Positions 1 through 8,958 of a stretch of DNA of 64,000 nt are shown one piece after another. The translations under genes were made by a program, and so were the position numbers. A model generated the notes under the pieces. That model did not search any database. It saw only the letters and a program-made list of their open reading frames with translations, and had not been told where the DNA came from. Position 1 is the first letter of the stretch. Each line of letters opens with the position of its first letter. Source of the DNA: Marinobacter flavimaris (GTDB lineage Bacteria > Pseudomonadota > Gammaproteobacteria > Pseudomonadales > Oleiphilaceae); assembly GCF_002933295.1 (NCBI RefSeq), contig NZ_PSSW01000007.1, positions 168,424 to 232,423 of the forward strand, read 5' to 3'.

Positions 1-1
1 A

Positions 2-67
2 AACCCTCTCCTGGGAGAGGCAATTCGCGATGTTGTTATGCTTCAACTGGAAGAGACACCCGCCTGA
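2..67 (+). CDS. C-terminal end of an unidentified protein (partial)
   Basis: An open frame enters from the left edge and ends at a TGA at 65-67. The last 21 codons end in LQLEETPA. Codon use resembles the following genes and the stop lies 53 bases before the next start, so this is probably the tail of a real gene whose body is outside the window. The piece is too short to assign a family. Confidence 0.5.
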   Translation, partial: NPLLGEAIRDVVMLQLEETPA

Positions 68-120
68 ACCGGGCGTTCTGAGACAGCACCACAGGCCCGT
101 GCGCGACAGGAGTATCGATT

Positions 121-1047
121 ATGTCGAAAAGGATTCTGATTACCGGAGGAACCGGGTTTATTGGCCACGTGCTCTGCCGTGAATTATTGGCACGGGATTA
201 CGAACTGACGGTTTTCAGCCGGCAACCGGCCGAAACGGTCAAATCAAGCTGCGGACGGGTCGAGGCAATCCGTGATCTGCAGCAGCTTCGCTCTCACTCC
301 GGATACGATGCCGTTATCAACCTTGCCGGAGAAGGTATCGCGGATAAACGCTGGTCGGAGTCCCGAAAGCAGGAACTCCGTGACAGCCGCATTGGCGTCA
401 CCGAAACCCTGGTCGAGGTCATCCGAAGTTGGGATCAAGCGCCGAATGTCGTCGTTTCGGGATCGGCTGTTGGCTTTTACGGGGACCAGGGATCAGCCAC
501 GGTCACCGAAAGCACCAGCCCGAATGACGAATTTACGCATCGGCTGTGCCGCGACTGGGAAAACGCCGCCAAACCACTTTGCGATGACGGCGTTCGCCTG
601 TGCTTCTCCCGGACAGGCGTCGTGGCAGGCCCGGATGGTGGCTTCTTGGAGCGGATGCTCCTGCCCTTCAAACTGGGACTGGGCGGACGCCTGGGTAGCG
701 GTACCCAGTACATGCCTTGGGTCCACAGGGACGATGTGGTCAGCGCACTTATCTGGATGATGGAAAACCCGGACGCATCAGGCCCATACAATGTCGTAAG
801 CCCGAACCCGGTAACGAACGCAGAATTCACCCGGAGCCTGGGGAGGGTTTTACACCGCCCCACCCTCTTTCCGGCACCTGCTCCGGTGCTCAAGGTGGCT
901 CTGGGTGAAATGGCGAGGCTTCTTCTGACGGGCCAGCGGGCTATTCCGGAGAAGCTGGTCAGCCAGCAATTCCAGTTCCGGTATCCGGACCTGGATCAGG
1001 CATTGACCCAATCCGTTGCTCCAGGGGCAGCCGGACAAAAAGGATGA
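121..1047 (+). CDS. TIGR01777 family NAD(P)-dependent epimerase (YfcH-like)
   Basis: A 308-residue SDR-type nucleotide-sugar-epimerase-like protein of the TIGR01777/YfcH family. The N-terminus holds a Rossmann dinucleotide-binding loop (GGTGFIG, about residues 9-15). The last 50 residues match the DUF1731 tail typical of the family (RPTLFPAPAPVLKVALGEMA region). The length agrees with E. coli YfcH (about 297). The ATG at 121 has an AGGAG eight bases upstream. The substrate of the family is not known. It is followed by its own terminator-like hairpin and then a tRNA transcription unit, so it probably ends an operon that begins outside the window. Confidence 0.9.
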   Translation: MSKRILITGGTGFIGHVLCRELLARDYELTVFSRQPAETVKSSCGRVEAIRDLQQLRSHSGYDAVINLAGEGIADKRWSESRKQELRDSRIGVTETLVEVIRSWDQAPNVVVSGSAVGFYGDQGSATVTESTSPNDEFTHRLCRDWENAAKPLCDDGVRLCFSRTGVVAGPDGGFLERMLLPFKLGLGGRLGSGTQYMPWVHRDDVVSALIWMMENPDASGPYNVVSPNPVTNAEFTRSLGRVLHRPTLFPAPAPVLKVALGEMARLLLTGQRAIPEKLVSQQFQFRYPDLDQALTQSVAPGAAGQKG

Positions 1048-1051
1048 CCCA

Positions 1052-1083
1052 AGGGGGCCTTATCAAGCTCCCCTGATTTTTTT
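1052..1083 (+). terminator. Rho-independent terminator after the epimerase gene
   Basis: AGGGGG at 1052-1057 pairs with TCCCCT at 1069-1074 (one G-T wobble) and is followed by a run of seven T at 1077-1083, five bases after the hairpin start of the intergenic space and just after the stop codon at 1045-1047. Confidence 0.7.
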
Positions 1084-1094
1084 CACAAAAGACG

Positions 1095-1123
1095 TTGACA
1101 GCGTTTCGAAGCTTTCTTAATAT
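1095..1123 (+). promoter_or_regulatory. Sigma70 promoter of tRNA-Glu
   Basis: A consensus -35 TTGACA at 1095-1100 and -10 TAATAT at 1118-1123 are separated by exactly 17 bases. The GC-rich stretch ACGCGCC follows the -10 box, as in growth-rate-regulated stable RNA promoters. The tRNA begins 40 bases downstream. Confidence 0.85.
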
Positions 1124-1162
1124 ACGCGCCACCTCGACGAGGCAAGGTGTTGAAAACGTTGC

Positions 1163-1238
1163 GTCCCCTTCGTCTAGTGGCCTAGGACTCCGCCCTTTCA
1201 CGGCGGCAACAGGGGTTCGAACCCCCTAGGGGACGCCA
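1163..1238 (+). tRNA. tRNA-Glu (anticodon TTC)
   Basis: A 76-base cloverleaf including an encoded CCA at 1236-1238. The acceptor arms GTCCCCT and AGGGGAC pair. The anticodon stem CCGCC/GGCGG encloses a loop with TTC, and the T arm is AGGGGTTCGAACCCCCT. Six T follow immediately after the CCA. Confidence 0.97.
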
Positions 1239-1261
1239 ATTTTTTCTGCGCTGATGGGTCA

Positions 1262-1279
1262 GGGAAACCGAAGTTTCCC
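1262..1279 (-). terminator. UUCG-tetraloop hairpin downstream of ccoM
   Basis: On the minus strand GGGAAAC and GTTTCCC form a perfect 7-bp stem closed by TTCG, the very stable UUCG tetraloop in RNA. It lies 10 bases after the stop codon of the small minus-strand gene. No T-run follows, so it may protect the 3' end of the mRNA or pause polymerase rather than act as a full intrinsic terminator. Only the minus strand gives the UUCG loop, which supports transcription of that strand. Confidence 0.6.
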
Positions 1280-1289
1280 GACTTCATCG

Positions 1290-1442
1290 TCAAACCGGCT
1301 TATGTCCGTGCTTCCCTTCTTTTCTACCCTGGTGTCCGTGCTCCTTCTGATCTTTCATCACGAAGATGCCAACACCCACAAAAAAGCCAAGCATCAGCAG
1401 TACAGTGGCAATACCTGCGATCACAACGGCGTCCATATACAT
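1290..1442 (-). CDS. ccoM: CcoM-like small cbb3 cytochrome oxidase subunit
   Basis: A 50-codon gene starting at ATG 1442 with AAGGAG seven bases upstream. The protein begins MYMDAVVIAGIATVLL, has one transmembrane helix (about residues 5-28) containing the GFFVGVGIF pattern, then a basic, His-rich tail ending GKHGHKPV. This matches the single-helix CcoM subunit of Pseudomonas cbb3-type oxidase (NVVIAG...FF.G.GIF pattern), which stabilises the complex in the inner membrane. Pseudomonas CcoM is shorter; the His/Lys tail here is extra. The gene stands alone between tRNA-Glu and the GGDEF-EAL gene, away from any ccoNOQP genes in the window. An FNR/Anr-type site precedes it, consistent with induction at low oxygen. 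The assignment rests on motif resemblance only. Confidence 0.7.
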   Translation of the reverse strand: MYMDAVVIAGIATVLLMLGFFVGVGIFVMKDQKEHGHQGRKEGKHGHKPV

Positions 1443-1479
1443 TTTGTTTCTCCTTCCGGCAATTAACTTGATTAAACTC

Positions 1480-1521
1480 AGGTTACGCCCGGGCCGTCCG
1501 CAAGGTATTGATCCAGGTCAA
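1480..1521 (-). promoter_or_regulatory. FNR/Anr-type promoter of ccoM
   Basis: On the minus strand TTGACCTGGATCAA (1521-1508) matches the FNR/Anr consensus TTGAT-N4-ATCAA at 9 of 10 positions. A -10 element TAACCT lies at 1485-1480. If transcription starts near 1473, the dyad centre (1514.5) falls at -41.5, the class II activator position. This is a pattern match without experimental support. Confidence 0.55.
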
Positions 1522-1663
1522 CGTATTTGTCAGACCGCATGTACGCATAAATACTGAACCACAACACATTTCCTTCGATTTTTCCTGTATTTGCAAGGCA
1601 TTCGAAAGAAACTGCTGCTATAGTCGGAAACAAAGGAAGTGTCCGATCTCCTAACCGGTCTGG

Positions 1664-4093
1664 GTGGCTGAAGTTCAAGACATGCCAAAACTGTCGACGC
1701 GTCTTCAACGTTTTCGCACAGGCTCGCCCCTGTCTTTCAGGCTGTTGGCGTGGATTCTGCTATTCAGCTCGGCCTTTACACTGGTGGCATCCGCGCTCCA
1801 GATCTACTCCGATTATCGAAAAGATCTCTCGCAAATCGACAACCGCATGCAGGTTGTAGAGTCGGGCTACGCCTCCAGCCTTGCCAGAAGCTTGTGGGCC
1901 CTGGACCAGAAGCTCCTGCAAACCCAGATGGAAGGCATACTCAGCTTGCCGGATGTGGTGCACCTTCGCTTGCGAATAGAACCCGATTCTGAACTGGTGA
2001 TGGGCGAGATACCCAGGGACGCGAAAACCACCTCTCACAGCTTCAGCCTTGTCCACCAGGGCGATGAAATGTTCAAGCTGGGCGAACTGACGGTGACCGC
2101 AGACCTTGATCGCGTCTACGACGAACTGAAGCGCAAGGTGGGCGTCATTCTGCTGACCCAGTTCCTGAAGACGTTCTTTGTTTCGATACTGATTATCTGG
2201 ATATTCCAGCATTTCGTTGCGCGCCATCTGACCACCATGGCGAACTACGCCCGCGACTTCTCACTGACAACAACGTCGAAGCCACTTACCCTGGAAAGGC
2301 CCAACACGCCGTCTAACCGGAATGATGAGCTCGGCCGTGTCACGGACGCCATCAACCAGATGCGTGAACGTCTCAACGCGGACATGGAACGCCAACAAAA
2401 GGATGCGGCGGAAATCCGCAAGTTTTCCAAGGCCATTGAGCAGAGCCCCTCCTCGGTTCTGATCTGCGACCGCCAATGGCGTATCGAGTTTGCCAACCAG
2501 AAATTCACCCAGTTAACCGGTTATGAGGCTGCCTCCATCATCGGCAAACACCCTGGCGCACTGGGTGACAACGACATAGAGAACCGTGATAGCCGACACT
2601 TGTGGCAGTCCATCCGCTTGCAGGTGCAACGAGTCGGAGTCTGGCAGGGTGAAGTGAACAGTGTGCGCCGGAACGGAGAACGCTTCTGGGAGCAACTGAT
2701 TGTTACCCCGATCAAGGACGAGGCCGGCGGCACCACCGGGTACCTCATCCTCGGTGAGGACATCAGCATCCGGAAACGCTATGAACAGCAACTTCTGCGT
2801 CAGGCCAATTACGACATCCTTACAGGGCTGCCTAACCGGATGCTTGCCCTGGACCGGCTGAAGCTTGCACTGGCCCAGGCACGCAGGGAAAGCACGCTTG
2901 TGGGCGTCATGTTCCTGGATCTCGACAACTTCAAGCACATTAACGACACCCTTGGCCACGATGCCGGCGATAACCTGCTGATTGAGGCGGCCCGTCGAAT
3001 TTCAAGTTGCCTTCGCGGTACCAGCACCGTTGCCCGCCTGGGTGGCGATGAGTTCCTCGTGATCCTGCCAGGCCTGACTGGCCCCGAGGCTTCCTCGCAG
3101 GTCGCCGAGCGTATCCTGAAGACCTTCTCGCCACCATACATACTGAATGGGCAGGAGGTGTTCGTAACGACGAGTATCGGCATCGCCATTTTCCCGACGG
3201 ACTCCGACAACAGCGGTACGCTCCTGCAGCACGCTGATGCCGCCATGTACCAGGCCAAACACAAGGGCAAGAGCTCGTTTGCCCACTTCGCGCCGGAAAT
3301 GACCGAAGTCTCCCATGAACGCCTGAAGATGGAGTCCAGCATGCGCAGGGCTCTGGAGCTGAAAGAGTTCGAGTTGTATTTCCAGCCCATTGTTAATACC
3401 GACTCGGGCACGCTTTGCTCGGTTGAGGCGTTGCTGCGGTGGAACAATCCGGCCATGGGCATGGTAATGCCCGATCGATTCATCCCCCTGGCCGAGGAAA
3501 CCGGCCTGATTACACCGATCGGTGAGTGGGTTCTCCTGGAGGCCTGTCGAGCCGCCATGGGCTGGAAGGAAGCCACCGGGAAAGACATTGGCATTTCCGT
3601 CAACGTCTCGCCCCGTCAGTTCCGCGATCCCGGTTTTACCGAGGCTGTTATGCACGCCCTGGCGACCAGTGGCCTGGCGCCGGAACAGCTGGAACTCGAA
3701 ATTACCGAACGGCTCATTCTGGACAACTCGATCGAAACCGCCGAAATCCTGCGCCAACTGGACAAAGCCGGCATCCGGTTGTCGGTAGACGATTTTGGTA
3801 CGGGCTATTCAGCGCTCAGTTACCTCAAGAGCTATCCGTTTGATACCCTGAAAATTGACAAGTCGTTTGTTCAGGACGTCATGAAGGAGCCTGAGGACGC
3901 CTCACTGGTAAGAGCCATCATCAATATGGCTCATAGTTTGGGCCTGCGTGTTATCGCCGAGGGGGTTGAGGAAGAGGCTCAGACCCACTTCCTGAAGAAG
4001 GAAGGCTGCGACTTCTCCCAGGGGTATTTCTACAGTCGTCCGCTGCCGGCGGCGGACTTTGATGCCTGGCTGGCCAACAATCACCGCGTATAA
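1664..4093 (+). CDS. Membrane-bound PAS-GGDEF-EAL cyclic-di-GMP enzyme
   Basis: An 809-residue cyclic-di-GMP turnover protein. Order of parts: TM helix about 26-48, periplasmic segment about 49-157, second TM helix about 158-180, HAMP-like linker, PAS about 255-370, GGDEF domain about 385-550, EAL domain about 565-805. The cyclase motif is intact (ARLGGDEF near residue 459). The phosphodiesterase motif is intact (SVEALLRW near 588, ELEITERL, DDFGTGYSAL). The allosteric I-site, normally RxxD before GGDEF, reads RGTS, so product inhibition at that site is probably lost. The GTG at 1664 is the longest start; ATG 1682 (MPKLST) is an equally possible start and neither has a strong ribosome-binding site. 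ackA follows after 26 bases. Confidence 0.92.
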   Translation: MAEVQDMPKLSTRLQRFRTGSPLSFRLLAWILLFSSAFTLVASALQIYSDYRKDLSQIDNRMQVVESGYASSLARSLWALDQKLLQTQMEGILSLPDVVHLRLRIEPDSELVMGEIPRDAKTTSHSFSLVHQGDEMFKLGELTVTADLDRVYDELKRKVGVILLTQFLKTFFVSILIIWIFQHFVARHLTTMANYARDFSLTTTSKPLTLERPNTPSNRNDELGRVTDAINQMRERLNADMERQQKDAAEIRKFSKAIEQSPSSVLICDRQWRIEFANQKFTQLTGYEAASIIGKHPGALGDNDIENRDSRHLWQSIRLQVQRVGVWQGEVNSVRRNGERFWEQLIVTPIKDEAGGTTGYLILGEDISIRKRYEQQLLRQANYDILTGLPNRMLALDRLKLALAQARRESTLVGVMFLDLDNFKHINDTLGHDAGDNLLIEAARRISSCLRGTSTVARLGGDEFLVILPGLTGPEASSQVAERILKTFSPPYILNGQEVFVTTSIGIAIFPTDSDNSGTLLQHADAAMYQAKHKGKSSFAHFAPEMTEVSHERLKMESSMRRALELKEFELYFQPIVNTDSGTLCSVEALLRWNNPAMGMVMPDRFIPLAEETGLITPIGEWVLLEACRAAMGWKEATGKDIGISVNVSPRQFRDPGFTEAVMHALATSGLAPEQLELEITERLILDNSIETAEILRQLDKAGIRLSVDDFGTGYSALSYLKSYPFDTLKIDKSFVQDVMKEPEDASLVRAIINMAHSLGLRVIAEGVEEEAQTHFLKKEGCDFSQGYFYSRPLPAADFDAWLANNHRV

Positions 4094-4119
4094 CTTGAAA
4101 CCGTTGGACGCCCATTCCC

Positions 4120-5316
4120 ATGGAAGACACCGTACTTGTCGTGAACTGCGGCAGCTCATCCCTGAAACTCGCACTGTTCAACAACCAACACAGGAAACTG
4201 GTGTCCGCTCTGGCCGAGCGCCTGGGCCAGAACGATGCATTTGCCCACATTGACGGCCAGGAAGGAACGATCCCTCTGGACGCTGGCGCCGGCCATGATC
4301 AGGCGCTAGATACACTGGTCACGGCTTTCCGGGACCTGGGACTGATGACAACGGCTCCCTCGGCCATAGGTCACAGGGTCGTTCATGGTGGTGAGACCTT
4401 CCATGAGGCCGTACTCATTGATGGCGATGTGCTCAAGGCCATTGAAAGCTGCGCAGGCCTTGCCCCTCTTCACAACCCGGTCAACCTGTCCGGGATTCGG
4501 GCAACCCTGGCACAGTTTCCCGATGTACCGCAGACGGCCGTTTTCGACACCGCGTTTCATCAGACCCTGCCCAGACGGGCCTTCCTCTATGCGCTTCCAG
4601 AGGCCTGGTACCGCGACTGGGGGATCCGGAGATACGGATTCCACGGTACCAGTCACGCCTTTATGGCATCAGAAGCCGCCCGTTTGCTGGACAAAACGCC
4701 GGCAACCACCTCGGTCATATCGGCCCATCTGGGCAACGGGTGCAGCATTACCGCCATCCGTGACGGAATCAGTGTGGATACCAGCATGGGCCTGACGCCA
4801 CTTGAGGGTCTGGTAATGGGCACCCGTAGCGGGGATGTCGACCCCGGCCTTTTCGACTTTCTCCGCAGCAAGGGCATCGCCGCGGATGAGGTTCATCGGG
4901 TTCTGAATCAGGAGAGTGGCCTCCTTGGACTGTCCGGCCAGACGAACGACATGCGCTCACTCTGTGAACTCGCGGACCATGGCCATGAACCATCACAAAC
5001 CGCTATTGATGTGTTCTGCTTCCGCCTGGCCCGCTACGTTGGCGCGATGATGGCGTCCCTGAGCCAGCTGGACGCTCTGGTTTTCACCGGCGGCATCGGG
5101 GAAAACAGCCCGCGGATCAGGGAAGAGACCATTCGCCATCTCAAACTGACGGGATTCGAGCTCAGCCGGGACCTCAACATCCATCATGGCCAATTCAGCG
5201 ACGGACATATTGAAAGCCCCGACTCGCGATTTCCGGTTTTGGTGATTCCCACCAACGAAGAGCTGGTCATTGCCCGGGAAGCAGCTCGGCTTGCAGGCTC
5301 TGACATTCAGGCCTGA
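4120..5316 (+). CDS. ackA: Acetate kinase
   Basis: A 398-residue acetokinase that interconverts acetate + ATP and acetyl phosphate in the cytoplasm. The ASKHA-fold phosphate loop NCGSSSLK is at residues 9-16, followed by GHRVVHGGE and HGTSHAF. The length is normal (E. coli AckA has 400). pta starts 27 bases downstream, so the two form the usual ackA-pta operon. Acetyl phosphate made here can also donate phosphate to response regulators. Confidence 0.97.
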   Translation: MEDTVLVVNCGSSSLKLALFNNQHRKLVSALAERLGQNDAFAHIDGQEGTIPLDAGAGHDQALDTLVTAFRDLGLMTTAPSAIGHRVVHGGETFHEAVLIDGDVLKAIESCAGLAPLHNPVNLSGIRATLAQFPDVPQTAVFDTAFHQTLPRRAFLYALPEAWYRDWGIRRYGFHGTSHAFMASEAARLLDKTPATTSVISAHLGNGCSITAIRDGISVDTSMGLTPLEGLVMGTRSGDVDPGLFDFLRSKGIAADEVHRVLNQESGLLGLSGQTNDMRSLCELADHGHEPSQTAIDVFCFRLARYVGAMMASLSQLDALVFTGGIGENSPRIREETIRHLKLTGFELSRDLNIHHGQFSDGHIESPDSRFPVLVIPTNEELVIAREAARLAGSDIQA

Positions 5317-5343
5317 CCCAAACGCATCATCAGGAATACCACT

Positions 5344-7506
5344 ATGGCAAAGTGTCTCTTTTTTGCACCGACTTCCATGGACTCAGGCCTGACCTCCGTT
5401 TGCCTGGGTCTGTTGCGCGCCCTTGAACGGGTAGGCGTCAGCGTTGGCTTCTACAAACCCTTCTGCCAGGCGGTTCACCGCGCAGAATCCATGCACAACG
5501 CTGGCCAGGACTCGTCGGTGGCGTTTGTGAGGGCCAGCAGCCACCTGAACCCGCCAGACCCGATTGCCCTCAAGGAAGCGCAACAACTGCTCAACAGAGG
5601 CAAAGCCGACTACCTCCTCGAAACAGTCGTGGGTGAATACCAGAAGGTTGCCCGGGATGTGGATGTGGTGATCATCGAAGGCCTCGTCCCAGACCGCAGC
5701 GAAGCCTATATCGCCAGGCTGAACGTGGAAGTTGCCCGCAACCTCGGTTCCGAGGTAATCCTGGTGAGCACGCCCAAAGACCTGGACGCCAGGCAACTGG
5801 ATGAAGAACTGGACTTCTCGTCGCGCCTGTTTGCCAGTCCCAGTGATCCGGACGTTATTGGCGTCATCCTGAACAAGGTTGGGGAGCCCGAGCAGTCGGG
5901 CCTTGAGCCTCGTTCCAACAACAACCACCCTGCCCCCGTCACTGTCGACTACCAGACCGAGTGCACGGTATTCAGCGAGGGCCGCTTTCACCTCTTAGCC
6001 GAGATTCCATGGCAGGCGGATTTGCTGGCCCCCAGGGTATCCGACATTGCCAGGGAACTCGGGTTACCGGTCCTCAATGAGGGGCAGATGCACGCCAGGC
6101 GGGTCCAGAAGGTATCGGTTTGCGCCCGTAGCATTCGGAACATGACGGAAACCCTCAGGCCTGGCACTCTTCTGGTCACGCCCGGAGATCGCGAAGACAT
6201 CGTGGTGGCCACAGCTGTTGCCGCTCTCAACGGGGTTCCCCTCGCCGGCCTGATGCTGACCGGTGGCCTGATACCCGACCAGCGAGTGATCACCCTGTGC
6301 CACAGGGCCCTGGAAACAGGCCTTCCGGTTCTGGGGTCAGACGCCAATACCTATGAAACTGCTCATATGCTGGCCAACCTGTCGGCGGCCATCCCGATTG
6401 ATGACCCCAACCGGATTGAAAAGGCGATGGAAGCGGTGGCAACCCGTATCGACACCAACTGGTTGCAACAGCATCTCAAGGTTGCCCGGCAGGACAGGCT
6501 TTCCCCTCCCGCCTTCCGATACCAGCTGTCCGAGCGGGCCCGGGCCGCGAATAAGCGCATCATATTGCCGGAGGGCAGCGAGCCAAGAACCGTACAGGCC
6601 GCCATCATCTGCCATCAACGCAGGTTGGCAAGGTGTGCCTTGATCGGGAATGCGGCAGAGATAAAACGGGTAGCGGATTCCCAGGATCTGGAACTGCCCG
6701 GGGATATCGAGATCATTGATCCAGGGGAGGTGCGACAACGCTACGTCGCTCCGATGGTAGAACTTCGCAAGCATAAAGGACTGACATCAGACATGGCGGA
6801 AGCCATGCTCGAAGACAACGTCGTTCTCGGTACCATGATGGTGGCTCTGGATGAAGCTGATGGACTGGTATCCGGTGCCATTCACACGACGGCGAATACG
6901 GTGCGCCCTGCCCTGCAACTGATCAAGACCCATGAGCATGCAAAGGTAGTCTCTTCCGTGTTCTTCATGTTGTTGCCGCAACAGGTGGTGGTCTACGGGG
7001 ACTGCGCCATCAATCCAGACCCCAATGCCGAGGAACTGGCCGACATCGCCATCCAGAGTGCGGAGTCTGCGGAAGCCTTTGGTATCGAGCCGCTGGTCGC
7101 CATGATCAGTTACAGCACCGGAGAGTCCGGCAGCGGCCAGGATGTCGAGAAAGTCAGGGAGGCGACGAGGATCGCTCGCGAGCGCAGGCCGGATCTGCTG
7201 ATAGACGGACCACTCCAATACGATGCAGCGGCCATCGAAAGCGTCGCAAGAAGCAAGGCGCCGGACAGCAAAGTTGCAGGCAAGGCAACGGTCTTCGTAT
7301 TCCCGGATCTGAACACCGGCAATACCACTTACAAGGCGGTTCAGCGAAGTGCCAATGTGGTCAGTGTCGGGCCAATGCTTCAGGGCTTGCGGAAGCCGGT
7401 GAACGACCTTTCACGTGGGGCTCTGGTGGAGGATATCGTGTTTACGGTTGCGTTAACCGCTGTGCAGGCCAAGCAGGTGGAAAGTGCGGGGCCGGACCAT
7501 GAATAA
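5344..7506 (+). CDS. pta: Phosphate acetyltransferase
   Basis: A 720-residue enzyme converting acetyl-CoA + Pi to acetyl phosphate + CoA. It is the long form: an N-terminal P-loop-like regulatory domain (APTSMDSGLTSV, residues 7-18), a central DRTGG domain (about 225-340), and a C-terminal PTA_PTB catalytic domain (about 390-715; contains ISYSTGESGSG). E. coli Pta has 714 residues. It is the second gene of ackA-pta. der converges on it with a gap of 21 bases, in which I see no convincing terminator. Confidence 0.97.
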   Translation: MAKCLFFAPTSMDSGLTSVCLGLLRALERVGVSVGFYKPFCQAVHRAESMHNAGQDSSVAFVRASSHLNPPDPIALKEAQQLLNRGKADYLLETVVGEYQKVARDVDVVIIEGLVPDRSEAYIARLNVEVARNLGSEVILVSTPKDLDARQLDEELDFSSRLFASPSDPDVIGVILNKVGEPEQSGLEPRSNNNHPAPVTVDYQTECTVFSEGRFHLLAEIPWQADLLAPRVSDIARELGLPVLNEGQMHARRVQKVSVCARSIRNMTETLRPGTLLVTPGDREDIVVATAVAALNGVPLAGLMLTGGLIPDQRVITLCHRALETGLPVLGSDANTYETAHMLANLSAAIPIDDPNRIEKAMEAVATRIDTNWLQQHLKVARQDRLSPPAFRYQLSERARAANKRIILPEGSEPRTVQAAIICHQRRLARCALIGNAAEIKRVADSQDLELPGDIEIIDPGEVRQRYVAPMVELRKHKGLTSDMAEAMLEDNVVLGTMMVALDEADGLVSGAIHTTANTVRPALQLIKTHEHAKVVSSVFFMLLPQQVVVYGDCAINPDPNAEELADIAIQSAESAEAFGIEPLVAMISYSTGESGSGQDVEKVREATRIARERRPDLLIDGPLQYDAAAIESVARSKAPDSKVAGKATVFVFPDLNTGNTTYKAVQRSANVVSVGPMLQGLRKPVNDLSRGALVEDIVFTVALTAVQAKQVESAGPDHE

Positions 7507-7527
7507 GTCCTGAGCCCGGCCACTCAC

Positions 7528-8949
7528 TCAGCGCTTGAGGCTCTTCTGACGCTGTTTTTTCGGACGACGGCCTTTCTTCTCGTCGTTGTCCTTCTTGACC
7601 TTCTGACGCGGAGTCAGCCGATCCACTTTGCCGGCAAACGGATTTTCACCCGATTTGAACTCGAAGCGGATTGGTGAACCCGTTACCTTCAGAACCTTAC
7701 GGAAGGTATTCTCAAGATATCGTTTGTATGCGCCAGGCAGGGAATCCACTTGGTTACCGTGAACCACAATCACAGGGGGGTTGGAACCGCCCTGGTGCGC
7801 GTAACGCAGCTTGATCCTGCGACCGTGCACCATGGGTGGCTGATGCTGGGCAATAGCATCCTGCAGAATCGCAGTCAGGCGGTTGGTTGGCCATTTCGCC
7901 ATCGCGGACTCATAGCAGGCTTGCACCGACTCATACATCACGCCGACGCCGGAGCCGTGAAGCGCCGAGATATAGTGCTTATCAGCGTAATCCAGAAAGT
8001 CGAGGCGACGCTGAACCTGTTCTTTCACCCGGGCGCGGTCTTCCGGGTCCATGCCGTCCCACTTGTTGACGGCAATGACTAGCGAGCGGCCGGCATCCAA
8101 CACAAACCCGATCAGGTGAAGATCCTGATCAACCAGACCTTCCCGGGCATCAATAACCAGGATAACCACGTGGGCGTCATCGATCGCCTGCAGCGTTTTT
8201 ATGATGGAGAACTTCTCCACCACTTCGCTGACATTCTTTCTTCGACGGACACCGGCGGTATCAATCAACGTGTATTGGCTGCCCTGGCGCTCGTAGGGTA
8301 TATAAACGCTGTCCCTGGTAGTGCCAGGCATGTCATAAACCACCACACGGTCCTCACCGAGCATGCGGTTGACCAGTGTGGACTTGCCCACGTTCGGCCT
8401 GCCTACCACGCCAATGCGGATGCCGGGGTAGCGATCTGCACGGTCCTCTTCTTCCCGCTCCTCTTCAGAGGGCAGCAGGATTTCAAGCATGGAGCGGATT
8501 CCGCGGTTGTGGGAGGCTGCGATCAGGAACGTGGATTCAAAGCCAAGGCTGTAGAAATCCGACGCGGCGATGTCCGGATCTTGTCCATCGGTCTTGTTCA
8601 CGACCAGATGCGCCTGCTTGCCCGAGCGGCGCAGACTGTCTGCAATCAGCTCATCGCCTGCAGTAAGGCCGGCCCTGCCGTCCACCAGGAATAGCACGAT
8701 GTCCGCTTCTTCTACCGCCTGCATTGACTGGCGGGCCATTTCAAGATCAAGGCCCCGCTCGTCACCGGTAAGACCACCGGTGTCTATGACGATGAAGCGC
8801 TGCCCCTCGTAGCTGCCCTCACCGTATTTGCGGTCACGGGTAAGCCCCGGAAAGTCCGCAACCAGGGCATCCCTGGAACGGGTCATCTGATTAAATAATG
8901 TCGATTTGCCGACGTTAGGGCGTCCGACAAGGGCAATAACTGGGGTCAT
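7528..8949 (-). CDS. der: Ribosome assembly GTPase Der (EngA)
   Basis: A 473-residue double-G-domain GTPase needed for 50S subunit maturation. Two Walker A motifs are present: [12 protein letters not shown] at the N-terminus and [12 protein letters not shown] near residue 183. The base-specificity motifs are NKTD and NKWD. A KH-like domain follows, and the last 25 residues are strongly basic (Lys/Arg-rich). It is the last gene of the run hisS-yfgM-bamB-der and starts 9 bases after the end of bamB. Confidence 0.97.
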   Translation of the reverse strand: MTPVIALVGRPNVGKSTLFNQMTRSRDALVADFPGLTRDRKYGEGSYEGQRFIVIDTGGLTGDERGLDLEMARQSMQAVEEADIVLFLVDGRAGLTAGDELIADSLRRSGKQAHLVVNKTDGQDPDIAASDFYSLGFESTFLIAASHNRGIRSMLEILLPSEEEREEEDRADRYPGIRIGVVGRPNVGKSTLVNRMLGEDRVVVYDMPGTTRDSVYIPYERQGSQYTLIDTAGVRRRKNVSEVVEKFSIIKTLQAIDDAHVVILVIDAREGLVDQDLHLIGFVLDAGRSLVIAVNKWDGMDPEDRARVKEQVQRRLDFLDYADKHYISALHGSGVGVMYESVQACYESAMAKWPTNRLTAILQDAIAQHQPPMVHGRRIKLRYAHQGGSNPPVIVVHGNQVDSLPGAYKRYLENTFRKVLKVTGSPIRFEFKSGENPFAGKVDRLTPRQKVKKDNDEKKGRRPKKQRQKSLKR

Positions 8950-8958
8950 AATGGGGGA

